Of a stretch of 64,000 nt of DNA, positions 46,572-55,859 are shown piece by piece. Source of the stretch: Moraxella sp. ZY210820. GTDB lineage: Bacteria > Pseudomonadota > Gammaproteobacteria > Pseudomonadales > Moraxellaceae. A program made the translations under genes and the position numbers. The notes under the pieces are model-generated. The model did no database searches. It was not told the origin of the DNA and worked only from the letters and a program-made list of their open reading frames with translations. Location: contig NZ_CP089978.1 in NCBI RefSeq assembly GCF_030674635.1, positions 310,001 through 374,000 on the forward strand, written 5' to 3'. How positions within the stretch are numbered: the first letter of the stretch is position 1; every line of letters begins with the position of its first letter.

Positions 46572-47753
46572 ATGTCATTCTTTTCTAAATTTTTTAAATC
46601 AAAACCAAAAGATGATTTTATCTTACATAGCATTCAATTTCAAACGCCTGAATCAGAAACTTTAACCGATGGTGATTATTTATGGGCAACCATTGATTTT
46701 GAAAGTCGTTATGATTGTCAAATTTGGATGTTACCACAAACTAAGGAAGAACAAGAATCAAGTGAATGTTCTATTAGCGGTGGTTATATGCCATCTGATG
46801 TATTACCAGCAGGACGACATACCATTGAGCGTTATTTTTATTTAAATGATATTGATGCAGAACAATATCCAAATGGTGTTACGGTGAATGGTGCCAATAT
46901 TAATGTGCAAACCACTGATGGTGGCATTTTATATCATCAAGTGCATGATATTCATTATATTTATAAGCCATTATCTTTAGAAGAATTGACCGAACGCCAA
47001 AAAGCAGATACAGAACATTTAAAATTTGAATTTGTTTCCATCCGTTATAATGGACATATTTTATCGCCACATGACAGTATTAGTATCGATTCACAAATTA
47101 CCGTACGAATAAAAGCGGAATGTAATGAAAATGTGAGTTTTTCTTGCGTGCCAATTACGGATTTATCCTATGGTTTTGACCCAATGTCTGAAACGGTTGA
47201 TGGGTTATTAGATTTAGATTTTAATATGAATAATATTGGTGATATTAGTGGATTGATGATTAAAGCCTATAATCGCTATGGTATTGCAATTGATTCATTA
47301 CAGGTTGATTTTCCATTAAAAGTGGAAGATTGGCATGATGAGGGAAAATATCAGCCAGTAAGATTTGATTTTGACGGTATATATGACAGTATTGCCAATG
47401 CAGAAGGTAGCTTTGATTTTATCCCAGAATCAAGTATTTTACCGTATGATAAAGATTTAAACTTGTTTATGTATTTAAATCATCAAGCGGAACATGGCGT
47501 TGTGCTGTGGATTTATGATATGGTTGATGGCGAAATTGGTGAACAGATTTTTAGGTCTCACATACAAACCTATGATGAATGTCAAAATGAAAATCATAAT
47601 CCAAATTTTACTATCAATTGGGAAGATGTGGATTTTTCAGAGAATCCAATCCGTAAAATATCAGGGTTTTATTTACAACTGACCAATATTGCAGGTGATG
47701 TATTGGCAGAAGAAACGGTTGATTTTGCTTTGACCATTCAAGGGGAGCTATAA
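46572..47753 (+). CDS. Unknown protein built of three beta-sandwich-like modules
   Basis: 393 aa from the ATG at 46572 behind GGAG (46559-46562); a GTG at 46557 is less likely. No signal peptide: it begins MSFFSKFFKSKPKDD, as seen in cytoplasmic tail-anchored or secreted-effector-like proteins. Three modules of about 110-120 residues (about 16-130, 145-255, 262-393) share a pattern of I-x-F/Y-N-G...D-x-L...V/I-x-I-x-x-E...ending in V-x-F-x-L/I. Module links are Y-K-P-L-S and Y-Q-P-V. Family not recognised. Its TAA overlaps the ATG of the next gene (TAATG), so the two are coupled. Confidence 0.65.
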   Translation: MSFFSKFFKSKPKDDFILHSIQFQTPESETLTDGDYLWATIDFESRYDCQIWMLPQTKEEQESSECSISGGYMPSDVLPAGRHTIERYFYLNDIDAEQYPNGVTVNGANINVQTTDGGILYHQVHDIHYIYKPLSLEELTERQKADTEHLKFEFVSIRYNGHILSPHDSISIDSQITVRIKAECNENVSFSCVPITDLSYGFDPMSETVDGLLDLDFNMNNIGDISGLMIKAYNRYGIAIDSLQVDFPLKVEDWHDEGKYQPVRFDFDGIYDSIANAEGSFDFIPESSILPYDKDLNLFMYLNHQAEHGVVLWIYDMVDGEIGEQIFRSHIQTYDECQNENHNPNFTINWEDVDFSENPIRKISGFYLQLTNIAGDVLAEETVDFALTIQGEL

Positions 47754-48073
47754 TGAAAAAATATTTATTTCTCAGTTTGTTGATAGTATTCAGTTCATCC
47801 GTACAGGCATTAAGTATAGCACCGCCTGATGAGAGTTTTATTTATAAGTTTGATAACAATGGCGATCATAAACTCAATTTAAAAGAGTTTTTGGCTGTTA
47901 AAAGATCATCGGCAGAAGATTTAGTTTTTGATTTTCCAATTACGCAACAAAGTTTTAAAAAACTCGACCGTAATAAAAACGGTTTTTTAGATGAGTTTGA
48001 TAATTTACCGATTGCTTATACACAAGAAATTTATGATTATATTCAGTGTTGGCCTAGATGTGAGCAGAAATAA
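47753..48073 (+). CDS. Small secreted EF-hand protein
   Basis: 106 aa. N-terminal signal peptide (MKKYLFLSLLIVFSSSVQA). Two EF-hand calcium loops are visible: D34-N-N-G-D-H-K-L-N-L-K-E45 (ligands D34, N36, D38, E45) and D72-R-N-K-N-G-F-L-D-E-F-D83. Two cysteines near the C-terminus (QCWPRC) could form a disulfide. Periplasmic calcium binding is inferred. Its start overlaps the stop of the triple-module gene, and the propeller-like gene starts 25 bp downstream. Confidence 0.75.
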   Translation: MKKYLFLSLLIVFSSSVQALSIAPPDESFIYKFDNNGDHKLNLKEFLAVKRSSAEDLVFDFPITQQSFKKLDRNKNGFLDEFDNLPIAYTQEIYDYIQCWPRCEQK

Positions 48074-48098
48074 TGCTTGTTAAATTGGAAATGAGAAT

Positions 48099-49289
48099 AT
48101 GAAACTCAAACATCGTTTTATCACATTATTTGCATTGTTATTGACGGTGCAGAGTACGCCATTATGGGCAAATTTTAAACTTCAAGCAATGGATTTACAA
48201 CAAATTGGACAAGTTGCCCAATTGACTATTGATGATGAACAAAACTTATTGGTCATTAATCAACGTGGCGAATTATGGCAGGTAAAACAACAACATTGTT
48301 TGATGAATGGTCTTTCGACAGAAATTACACCAAAGGCTCGTTATGGTAAAATTGCGATGGCAGACAAGCAAGGCAATTTTGTTTTGTGGGATAAACAACA
48401 GAAATATTCATCTAAAATTCCTTTATCAAGTCATGCAGGTATAGAAATTTTACCTTTTGCAACCATTGCGGTTATCAATCATCAGCAACAAGCACGTTTA
48501 GCACGCATTGAAACTCATCAACAAGATGCAAAGGTGGTCGCAATGGCGGATACACCTGTTATACCAGATGCCCAACCCATTCAAATCAATTTTTCAGGTC
48601 AAAATCATGATGGACATATCGCTGTATTAGCAAAACCTGATAACAGTACCTATCAGCATGGTGTATTGGGCGATAAAATCGAAGCAGGTGAATTGCAATA
48701 TTTAGAACGTCATACGCTGAAACCACTAGCTAAACCTTTGTCAGACGATGATTTAGTCTTTGAAGCCAATCGTTTGGAAATTTTAAATACTCCACAAGGA
48801 CAACGCTTAGTTACCGTTATGGCAGGCAATGGCGAAGGTGCAAAAACCGTACTCGTTGAGTTAGGCAAAAATGTATTGCAACAACCAAGTTTAAAGATTG
48901 TAGCAGAAAGTGAAGCCTTAGCACCATTTCGTTGGCAATCGCCATTTGTCTTTTTAAATCAACTGTATGCGGTGCATATGCCACATTTAGCAGGGCATTT
49001 GGTGCGTTATCAATTACAGGACAATCGCTTACAACCACAGCAACTCGCCAGTGGTTTAAGTAATCATAAAATTGGACGTTTTGAAACGAATATTACAGCA
49101 GTAACGCAAAATTTTGCAGTTATTCCGCATATGGGCTATCGACAAGTCAGTATATTAAATAAACAAGGTGAAGTACGAAAAATTGCACAAACATTACCAA
49201 GTAAAATCATTAAAACGGTTGCCAGTGAACAAACCGCTTATTTACTGCTAGAAAATGGGCAAGTATGGCAAGTGGCCGAAAATAAATGA
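48099..49289 (+). CDS. Exported beta-propeller-like protein
   Basis: 396 aa. Signal peptide (MKLKHRFITLFALLLTVQSTPLWA). The mature chain shows repeated beta-strand units of about 45 residues with N/D-x-x-G-x-x-W or similar turns (LVINQRGELWQVKQ, MADKQGNFVLWDK, LLLENGQVWQVAE), which suggests a six- or seven-bladed propeller, but no family motif is certain. A single cysteine is in the N-terminal region. Probably periplasmic. The stop codon overlaps the start of the next gene (ATGA), placing it in the five-gene operon. Confidence 0.65.
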   Translation: MKLKHRFITLFALLLTVQSTPLWANFKLQAMDLQQIGQVAQLTIDDEQNLLVINQRGELWQVKQQHCLMNGLSTEITPKARYGKIAMADKQGNFVLWDKQQKYSSKIPLSSHAGIEILPFATIAVINHQQQARLARIETHQQDAKVVAMADTPVIPDAQPIQINFSGQNHDGHIAVLAKPDNSTYQHGVLGDKIEAGELQYLERHTLKPLAKPLSDDDLVFEANRLEILNTPQGQRLVTVMAGNGEGAKTVLVELGKNVLQQPSLKIVAESEALAPFRWQSPFVFLNQLYAVHMPHLAGHLVRYQLQDNRLQPQQLASGLSNHKIGRFETNITAVTQNFAVIPHMGYRQVSILNKQGEVRKIAQTLPSKIIKTVASEQTAYLLLENGQVWQVAENK

Positions 49290-49300
49290 GAATATTTCTA

Positions 49301-49588
49301 ATGAAAAAATGGTTTGTATTTAGTCTGTGCGTGCTATCTAGTTCAATACTTTATGCGGAAGAGCGTTTAATAAAAGATATTGATGGTGATGGCAAAAAAG
49401 ATGTGATTTGGCTTGAAGATGGTACGTTACACATTAAATTATCTAGCCAAAATCATCGTGTAATGCGTGATATTCATGCCCCTTTGGGCGATGAACCACC
49501 TTTTTTAATCAAGTCAAAAAGCAATATAAAATGCCGATTGATGAACATATTGCACAATAGTTATACTTTACTCAATAAAGGAATTTGA
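49301..49588 (+). CDS. Small exported protein with VCBS/FG-GAP-like Ca site, possible frameshift
   Basis: 95 aa from the ATG at 49301 (an in-frame ATG at 49286 overlaps the previous stop). Signal peptide MKKWFVFSLCVLSSSILYA. A calcium-binding type repeat follows: D26-I-D-G-D-G-K-K-D34 in KDIDGDGKKDVIWLEDG. After DEPPF the current frame runs LIKSKSNIKCRLMNILHNSY, an unlikely tail. Adding one T at the T6 run (49501-49506) gives FNQVKKQYKMPIDEHIAQ and a stop at 49558-49560, which looks more natural. This could be a mutation, a sequencing slip or phase variation. Confidence 0.55.
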   Translation: MKKWFVFSLCVLSSSILYAEERLIKDIDGDGKKDVIWLEDGTLHIKLSSQNHRVMRDIHAPLGDEPPFLIKSKSNIKCRLMNILHNSYTLLNKGI

Positions 49589-49590
49589 AA

Positions 49591-50676
49591 ATGCACGATT
49601 TAACTGATGACTATCCGCTTGAATATGCAGAACAAGCAAGTATATTATATGATAATGTTTCACGACTAAATGATTATTTTCGTGAACATGACGACCATTA
49701 CCAAACTAAAAGTAAAGATTTAACCTTATTTTATTGGTATATGCCGTATGATTTAAATAAAAGCGAAACTCGACCAAAATATTATGATTATCAAGCGGAA
49801 TATCAAGCCTATAATCAATTACGAGCAAAAATGGGATTAGAGCAAGTTGATGATTTAGCTGAATTATTACAACATGAACGACATCGCCCAGTATTAAGCG
49901 TGAATTTTGAGACTAAAATCAAAACGCCAATGTATCAAGGTAATGCAGAAATCTGTTTTGTGATTTTATTGGAAAATGAACGTGTTTATCTCACGAAAAC
50001 AAAAACCTTATTTGCCAATTATATAGACATGGTGATAGATAGCCAACCCTTTGATTTAAATCATTTAACTGATGAAGATATTCAACATTTTAACTTATTA
50101 AGTCAATATATTGAGCGTGCGTGTAATGATTTAAAAATTTATACTGAACAAAATCAAGGGATTTTTACTCAACAAGAAACCCATTCTGAACAGGAAAATA
50201 TCGCACGTTTTGTAGAATTATTATATGAAAACGAAATATTGCACAAACGAGATATAAATAGACTGAAAAAAGGTTTAATGGAGTTGCGAGAAAATCCGCA
50301 TAAAATGCGTAAAAAACTTGAAAAATTATTAGACTATGAGAAAGATGATTTAATCGATGCAGAACATCAAGATTTAGCCCAATTATTGATTTGTAATATC
50401 ATTTATTATTATCATGATGATTGGAAATATGACAGTGAAGCGTTAAGTCATTTTATCGGAGAATATATAGAACAAGATTTTGTCATCAGTGAATCTGACC
50501 GTAAACAAGGATTAAGCCATATCAATCAAATGTTAGAATCTCAATTTGAGCGGGCTTTATTAAATATTGATTCTGGCAATGATGAATTACAACTCATTAT
50601 TGTGAAATGTCATGATAAAGCAGAAATTTTATCTTTAGCTCAAATGTTAGATATTCCGATTGATGACAATCTTTAA
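49591..50676 (+). CDS. Hypothetical protein, DUF6630-like C-terminus
   Basis: 361 aa from the ATG at 49591 behind AAAGGAA. Soluble and acidic. N-terminal half unrecognised, with YEIL-type helices. A central Lys/Arg-rich helix pair (DINRLKKGLMELRENPHKMRKKLEKLLDYEKDD) leads to a C-terminal domain of about 110 residues with YYYHDDWKYDSEALSHFIGEYI and DSGNDELQLIIVKCHDKAEILSLAQMLDIPI, which resembles DUF6630 (WKF/WKYD near the N-terminal end and a D-S-G/D-D-x-x-x-L-x-x-V strand). Function unknown. Last gene of the operon, ending 63 bp before ybeY. Confidence 0.6.
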   Translation: MHDLTDDYPLEYAEQASILYDNVSRLNDYFREHDDHYQTKSKDLTLFYWYMPYDLNKSETRPKYYDYQAEYQAYNQLRAKMGLEQVDDLAELLQHERHRPVLSVNFETKIKTPMYQGNAEICFVILLENERVYLTKTKTLFANYIDMVIDSQPFDLNHLTDEDIQHFNLLSQYIERACNDLKIYTEQNQGIFTQQETHSEQENIARFVELLYENEILHKRDINRLKKGLMELRENPHKMRKKLEKLLDYEKDDLIDAEHQDLAQLLICNIIYYYHDDWKYDSEALSHFIGEYIEQDFVISESDRKQGLSHINQMLESQFERALLNIDSGNDELQLIIVKCHDKAEILSLAQMLDIPIDDNL

Positions 50677-50739
50677 CCACTGGATTTTTGCTGTAAAAAA
50701 ACGTATCATGTACTCGATTTTTATCCGATTTGATAGCCC

Positions 50740-51219
50740 ATGAATATCGACTTATTTTTACAGCAAGATTTTACTTCGCCTGAATTGCCACTTGATGAAA
50801 CGACTTTGCAACAAGTGATTGCAACGACTTTACAACATATTGAATTTGAACAAGATATTGAAATCGGCATTGCTTGTGTGGATTTGGCTTATAGTCAAGA
50901 ATTAAATTCACAATATCGCCAAAAAGATAAACCGACCAATGTACTGTCTTTTCCAAGTGAAATCCCTGCTGATATTGTTGATGAATTGGTGCAATATCCA
51001 TTAGGCGATTTAGTGATTTGTATTCCTGTGGTGTTGCAAGAAAGTATTGAGCAACAAAAAAATCCACAACATCACTTTACGCATTTGGTGGTGCATGGGG
51101 TATTACATTTACTCGGTTATGACCATGAAATTTCTGATGAAGATGCCGAAGAAATGGAACAATTAGAAATTGAGATTTTGGCGAAATTAGCAATAAATAA
51201 TCCATATTTGGAAAAATAA
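50740..51219 (+). CDS. ybeY: Endoribonuclease YbeY (rRNA maturation)
   Basis: 159 aa. Single-strand endonuclease in 16S rRNA 3' maturation and 70S quality control. The zinc-binding motif is [11 protein letters not shown] with H119, H123 and H129. Conserved [17 protein letters not shown] (about 56-72) and [10 protein letters not shown] are present. Starts 63 bp after the DUF6630-like gene. Its usual partner ybeZ lies 6 kb upstream. Confidence 0.96.
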   Translation: MNIDLFLQQDFTSPELPLDETTLQQVIATTLQHIEFEQDIEIGIACVDLAYSQELNSQYRQKDKPTNVLSFPSEIPADIVDELVQYPLGDLVICIPVVLQESIEQQKNPQHHFTHLVVHGVLHLLGYDHEISDEDAEEMEQLEIEILAKLAINNPYLEK

Positions 51220-51306
51220 ATATTAAATCGCACAAATTTCTGTTAAAATAATATTTGCTATTATGCATTATTCTTTAATCATTTAAAATCTATACGGGTA
51301 AACTTC

Positions 51307-52146
51307 ATGGAACCTATGGTCGTCATGGCTGCACGAGCAGCACAAACAGTTGGGCAAGAGCTTTTAAAAGCACACCAAAATCGTCATCGTCTTGAATTAC
51401 AAGTTGAAGAAAAAGGGATTGATGGTCCTGTCACTCGTATAGACCGTTATTTAGAACAATTAACGATTGATACTTTAAAGAAAAGTTATAAACGCCATAG
51501 TTTTTTAGGCGAAGAATTTGGTATGCAAGAAGGGCAAGGCAATGACGCTGATTGGTGTTGGATTATTGACCCTTTAGATGGTACGCTTAATTTTATTCAA
51601 GGTATTCCACATTTTTGTATTTCAATCGCTGTGCAACATAAAGGTGTTACACAACACGGTGTAATTTATGACCCTGTGCGTGAAGAATTATTCTCTGCAA
51701 GTCGTGGTCAAGGTGCGATGCTCAATCAACGCCGTATTCGTGTTACACAAAAAGAAAGTTTACAAAATACCACTTTAGCAGTAGGTCATGCCTATCGTGC
51801 ATTGCATCATGGTGAAGTCGTATCTTATGCGGAGCAACATTTTGCATCATTATTAGCAGTAACACAAGCGGGAGCACAATTTCGCCGTGGTGGTTCTGCT
51901 GCTTTAGATTTGGCTTATGTGGCAAATGGTCGTGTTGATGGCTTTTTTGAATTAGGTCTTAAACCTTGGGATATTGCAGCAGGCGATATTATTGTGCGTG
52001 AAGCAGGTGGTATCGTTGCTGATGCTCGTGGCGGTAATGATTATTTAGAAAATGGTCAAGTGGTGGCGACATCAATTAAATTATTAAAACCATTAATGCA
52101 AACTGTTGTTCCTGCATGGGGCGATGCGGTGCGTTCTGCCAGATAA
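51307..52146 (+). CDS. suhB: Inositol-1-monophosphatase family protein SuhB
   Basis: 279 aa. Metal-dependent sugar phosphatase fold; in E. coli SuhB also joins the rRNA antitermination complex. Metal ligands: E69 in LGEE, D88 and D91 in WIIDPLDGTLNF, and D222 in LKPWDIAAGD. The conserved FRRGGSAALDLAYVANGR (193-210) is typical of SuhB. Located downstream of ybeY with an 87-bp gap, then a terminator. Confidence 0.94.
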   Translation: MEPMVVMAARAAQTVGQELLKAHQNRHRLELQVEEKGIDGPVTRIDRYLEQLTIDTLKKSYKRHSFLGEEFGMQEGQGNDADWCWIIDPLDGTLNFIQGIPHFCISIAVQHKGVTQHGVIYDPVREELFSASRGQGAMLNQRRIRVTQKESLQNTTLAVGHAYRALHHGEVVSYAEQHFASLLAVTQAGAQFRRGGSAALDLAYVANGRVDGFFELGLKPWDIAAGDIIVREAGGIVADARGGNDYLENGQVVATSIKLLKPLMQTVVPAWGDAVRSAR

Positions 52147-52160
52147 AGCATGGATTAATA

Positions 52161-52190
52161 AAAAAGCATATCGTTGGATATGCTTTTTTA
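52161..52190. terminator. Bidirectional terminator between suhB and the YcbL-type gene
   Basis: A 12-bp perfect stem AAAAAGCATATC / GATATGCTTTTT with a GTTG loop. Confidence 0.9.
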
Positions 52191-52203
52191 TTGAGGTTAA
52201 GTA

Positions 52204-52836
52204 TTATTTTAAAAAAGGATTATATTTACGTTCATAACCAATAGTACTCATTTCGCCATGTCCTGCGATAAATTGTACATCATCATCAAGGCTTAAACAT
52301 TCACGTTGAATGGAATCTAATAATTGTTGATGATTACTTTTTGGAAAATCAGTACGCCCAATAGAGCCTTTAAATAATACATCACCTGCCCATAATATTT
52401 TATGTTCATCATTATAAAACATCACATGACCGGGAGTATGACCGGGTGCAAAACGTACTTCAAATGTATGTTGTCCTAATTTAACTACATCACCACCATT
52501 GAGCCATTGTGTAACTTGAACAGGTTCAGGAATGGCAAAACCATATTTTTGTGCGACATCAGCTAACATCTCGACCCAAAACTCATCATCACGATGGGGT
52601 CCAATCACAGGTATTTGCCAAATACGAGCCAATTCGCCTACCGCACCAATATGGTCAATATGGGCGTGTGTATTCCATAAAGCGACGACTTTTAAGCCTA
52701 ATTGTTGTACAATTTGTTGTAGTTTATTGGCTTCGCCACCTGCATCTACAATGACTGCTTCTAAACTTTCATCGTCCCAAATAATAGAACAATTTTGAGC
52801 AAAAGGCGTAACAGGAACAATTTGAACTTTTAGCAT
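52204..52836 (-). CDS. Metallo-beta-lactamase-fold hydrolase (YcbL-type glyoxalase II)
   Basis: 210 aa from the ATG at 52836; an ATG at 52842 is too close to the AAGGAAT ribosome site. Metal site: THAHIDH (58-64, numbering from the earlier Met), H139 in APGHTPGH, D154 in WAGDVLF and H195 in AGHGEMST. Length and the short C-terminus fit YcbL, the one-domain type II glyoxalase that hydrolyses S-lactoylglutathione, better than GloB (about 250 aa). hemH starts 5 bp beyond the earlier Met, so the two are co-transcribed with hemH first. Confidence 0.9.
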   Translation of the reverse strand: MLKVQIVPVTPFAQNCSIIWDDESLEAVIVDAGGEANKLQQIVQQLGLKVVALWNTHAHIDHIGAVGELARIWQIPVIGPHRDDEFWVEMLADVAQKYGFAIPEPVQVTQWLNGGDVVKLGQHTFEVRFAPGHTPGHVMFYNDEHKILWAGDVLFKGSIGRTDFPKSNHQQLLDSIQRECLSLDDDVQFIAGHGEMSTIGYERKYNPFLK

Positions 52837-52847
52837 AGCCATATTCC

Positions 52848-53864
52848 TTATTCAAAACATTGAAAATGATATTTGCTAGCATCTAATTGAGCTTTCAGTA
52901 GTTGGAATAATAATTCGATGTGGTCTGCTCGCTCATTAAGTGCAGGAATGTAAGCATAGCTTTCTCCACCATGCTCTTGGAATAATTCAGCATTTTGTAT
53001 GGCTAATTCTTCTAAAGTTTCTAAACAATCGGCAGAAAATGCAGGACTCATCACATGTACGGATTTAACACCTTGTTTTGCCCATTCTGGTAAAATGACA
53101 TCAGTATAAGGTTTAAGCCACTCTTGTGCACCAAAACGAGATTGGAAACTTACGGCCCATTGTGATTCATTTAAATGGAGTGCTTGAGCGACTAATTCAG
53201 CTGTTCTACGACAACGGTCAGCATAAGGGTCGCCTTTATCCGCAAATGGTTGTGGAATTCCGTGAAATGACATCAATAGTTTTTCAGCTTGTCCATGTTC
53301 CGCCCAATAATCTTTAACACTTTGGGCTAAGGCTTGAATATATAAAGGATGTTGATAATAATCACGAATAATATGAATTGCAGGTAGATTACGTTGTTTA
53401 GGAATCCATTTTGCTAGACCATCATACAAGGGTGCGGTTGAAGTTGCTGAATATTGTGGAAATAGTGGCAATAAAATAATTTGGTCAGGTATATTTTGAC
53501 TTGCCTGTTGTAAGGCACTGGCTAAACTTGGCGAGCTATAGGTCATAGCAGGAATGACATTCAATTCAAATTCTGGATAAATTGTAGTTAAACGCTGTTT
53601 GATTTGATTGACTTGTTCAAGCAAAATCGTACGCATAGGTGAGCCATTTTGCCAAATTTGTTGATAAGCATGTGCCACTTTATTGGGACGAAATGGTAAA
53701 ATAAAACAATTTAAAATAATTTGCCAAATGGGTTTAGGAATTTCTACTACACGTGTATCAGATAAAAAATTGCGTAAAAATTGACGTACTGATGCAGGAG
53801 TTGCTTCATCAGGCGTACCTAGATTAGCAAGGATAATTGTGATTTTGGGACGAGATTGCGTCAT
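52848..53864 (-). CDS. hemH: Ferrochelatase
   Basis: Inserts Fe2+ into protoporphyrin IX, the last step of protoheme synthesis. 338 aa. Iron/porphyrin ligands: H201 in LMSFHGIP and E248 in [16 protein letters not shown]-terminal [26 protein letters not shown] and C-terminal [15 protein letters not shown] are conserved. Upstream of the YcbL-type gene on the same strand. Divergent from the TrmB-like gene, with 135 bp between. Confidence 0.96.
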   Translation of the reverse strand: MTQSRPKITIILANLGTPDEATPASVRQFLRNFLSDTRVVEIPKPIWQIILNCFILPFRPNKVAHAYQQIWQNGSPMRTILLEQVNQIKQRLTTIYPEFELNVIPAMTYSSPSLASALQQASQNIPDQIILLPLFPQYSATSTAPLYDGLAKWIPKQRNLPAIHIIRDYYQHPLYIQALAQSVKDYWAEHGQAEKLLMSFHGIPQPFADKGDPYADRCRRTAELVAQALHLNESQWAVSFQSRFGAQEWLKPYTDVILPEWAKQGVKSVHVMSPAFSADCLETLEELAIQNAELFQEHGGESYAYIPALNERADHIELLFQLLKAQLDASKYHFQCFE

Positions 53865-53999
53865 AATAATAGGCTCAATTTACATTATATTGTGATGTGT
53901 ATAAAATAACAGATTTTACTCGATTTTGCATATGTTTTTACCTATCAAAATGATTTAATGTTACAATAAGCCCTGATATTTCCATATTGACTTGTTTTG

Positions 54000-54638
54000 A
54001 TGATGATACGTTTATTTCAACCCCAATATATTCATGCACCACGAAATTTTAGTCCTGTTCCAAATCAGCCGATATATTTAGAAATAGGTGCAGGTAAGGG
54101 TAAGCATGCGTTATTACTTAGTGAGCAGTTATTTAGTGAACAATATCCACAATATCAACTTTATGCGATTGAACGTACACAACAAAAATTTCAAGTGATG
54201 CAACAATTACATCAGCAGTTACAGCGTGAAAATTTAGTGCCTATACATGCCGATGCGATTGCATGGACGGTACACGCACTTTATCCTAAACAAGTCCAAC
54301 AATGTTTTATTTTATATCCTAATCCTGAACCGCATAATGCAACACAACGTTGGTTAAATATGCCATTTTTTGAATATTTACTTTCACGTATGGCAGATGA
54401 AGCAACCATTACACTCGCAAGTAATATTGCGGAATATATCGATGAAGCAGAACAACAATTACAACAGGTATGGAAATTGCCTTATCAGCGACAAATGATT
54501 GAGCAGACATCAGCACGTACTCATTTTGAAATTAAATATTTACAACGTGGCGAGTTATGTCAGCAACTCATTATTACTAAGCCGAGCGGTTATCAAACTC
54601 GTTTTGATGAAACATTGCCAAAATTAGGGCAAGCATAA
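54000..54638 (+). CDS. TrmB-like SAM-dependent methyltransferase
   Basis: 212 aa from ATG at 54000 (or the adjacent ATG at 54003; a TTG precedes). SAM-binding motif YLEIGAGKGKHALLL (about 26-40), acidic loop YAIERTQQKF, and LYPNPEPHNATQRWLNMPFF, which is the counterpart of the TrmB F-P-D-P-W-P-K-x-R-H motif but with PNPEPHNATQR in its place. TrmB methylates tRNA G46 at N7. The altered motif makes the substrate less certain, and it may be a divergent paralogue. The flavoprotein gene starts immediately after its stop. Confidence 0.7.
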   Translation: MMIRLFQPQYIHAPRNFSPVPNQPIYLEIGAGKGKHALLLSEQLFSEQYPQYQLYAIERTQQKFQVMQQLHQQLQRENLVPIHADAIAWTVHALYPKQVQQCFILYPNPEPHNATQRWLNMPFFEYLLSRMADEATITLASNIAEYIDEAEQQLQQVWKLPYQRQMIEQTSARTHFEIKYLQRGELCQQLIITKPSGYQTRFDETLPKLGQA

Positions 54639-55853
54639 ATGATGGAAAATAAACCACATATTGCCATTATTGGGGCAGGGCCTGCGGGTTTAATGTGTGC
54701 TGATGTTTTGAGCCAATATGATGTGCGAGTTTCTGTATTTGAGCAAATGCCCAGTGCAGGGCGAAAATTTTTGATGGCAGGGAAAACAGGATTGAATTTA
54801 AGCCACGCTGAACCACTTGATGATTTTGTACAACGTTATACGCCACAAGCTTGGTTGGAACCTTTTGTTCGTTTGTATGATGCAACATGGATTCAACATT
54901 GGGCAAAATCGCTTGGTATAGAAACTTATGTTGGTTCATCTGGACGGATTTTTCCTGTAGAGATGAAAGCTGCTCCTTTATTACGTGCGTGGTTGGCGGA
55001 TTTAAAACAAAAAGGTGTACAGTTTTTTTATCATCATCGTTGTGTTGATATACAACAAAATCAAGTTAAATTTCAAAATCTTAAAAATGAAAATCATCAA
55101 ATAATCACATATCAATTTGATGCGATAGTGCTAGCGTGTGGGGCAATATCCTATCCACAATTAGGCAGTACAGGACAGTGGCAACAATGGTTTAATGCTG
55201 ATGAAATCATGCCATTTTATGCCAGTAATGTTGGTATTTGTCGTCAATGGTCATCATTTATGCAAGAGCATTTTGGGCAGGCGTTGAAACGTGTTAATGC
55301 GTGGGTTGATGGGCAACCTTGTCATGGCGATATTGTCATTAGCCATTATGGTTTGGAAAGTGGATTGATTTATCGGATCAATCAGCCTTTGCGTGAACAG
55401 TTATTGGCGAAAGGTCAAATGACTTTACACTTGGATTTATTACCAGATTATGAGAAGCAATCCATTATTCAAATTTTACAAAAGAATATAAAATTATCGC
55501 TCAATACACGTTTAAAAAAGTTAGGTTTAAACGCCACTAAAATTGCTTTATTACGAGAATGTAGTGATAAACAACATTGGCAAGATATGGCATTAATGGC
55601 TGATTATATTAAAGATTTAGCGATTACGTTTAGCCATTTTCGCCCAATTGATGAAGCAATTAGTTGTGGTGGTGGTATTAAGCAAGAGAGTTTACAACAT
55701 GATTTTCAATTAAAATCAAATCCTTATATTTTTTGTTGCGGTGAAATGCTCGATTGGAACGCTCCAACAGGCGGTTATTTGCTGACAGCGTGTTTGGCAA
55801 CAGGAAGAGTGTGTGGTCAGCGAGTGGCAGAATTTTTATCCATTCATTCTTAG
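54639..55853 (+). CDS. HI0933/TIGR03862-type FAD-dependent flavoprotein
   Basis: 404 aa. N-terminal FAD Rossmann motif IAIIGAGPAGLMCADVL (8-24) followed by FEQMPSAGRKFLMAGKTGLNLSH (about 38-60), the family's strict signature. YVGSSGRIFPVEMKAAPLLRAWL is the typical central block. The C-terminal FCCGEMLDWNAPTGGYLLTACLATG (about 368-392) closes the FAD site. The reaction is not established. It overlaps or abuts the TrmB-like gene (0 bp), so they are co-transcribed. Convergent with the MFS gene at 6 bp. Confidence 0.88.
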   Translation: MMENKPHIAIIGAGPAGLMCADVLSQYDVRVSVFEQMPSAGRKFLMAGKTGLNLSHAEPLDDFVQRYTPQAWLEPFVRLYDATWIQHWAKSLGIETYVGSSGRIFPVEMKAAPLLRAWLADLKQKGVQFFYHHRCVDIQQNQVKFQNLKNENHQIITYQFDAIVLACGAISYPQLGSTGQWQQWFNADEIMPFYASNVGICRQWSSFMQEHFGQALKRVNAWVDGQPCHGDIVISHYGLESGLIYRINQPLREQLLAKGQMTLHLDLLPDYEKQSIIQILQKNIKLSLNTRLKKLGLNATKIALLRECSDKQHWQDMALMADYIKDLAITFSHFRPIDEAISCGGGIKQESLQHDFQLKSNPYIFCCGEMLDWNAPTGGYLLTACLATGRVCGQRVAEFLSIHS

Positions 55854-55859
55854 AATAAA

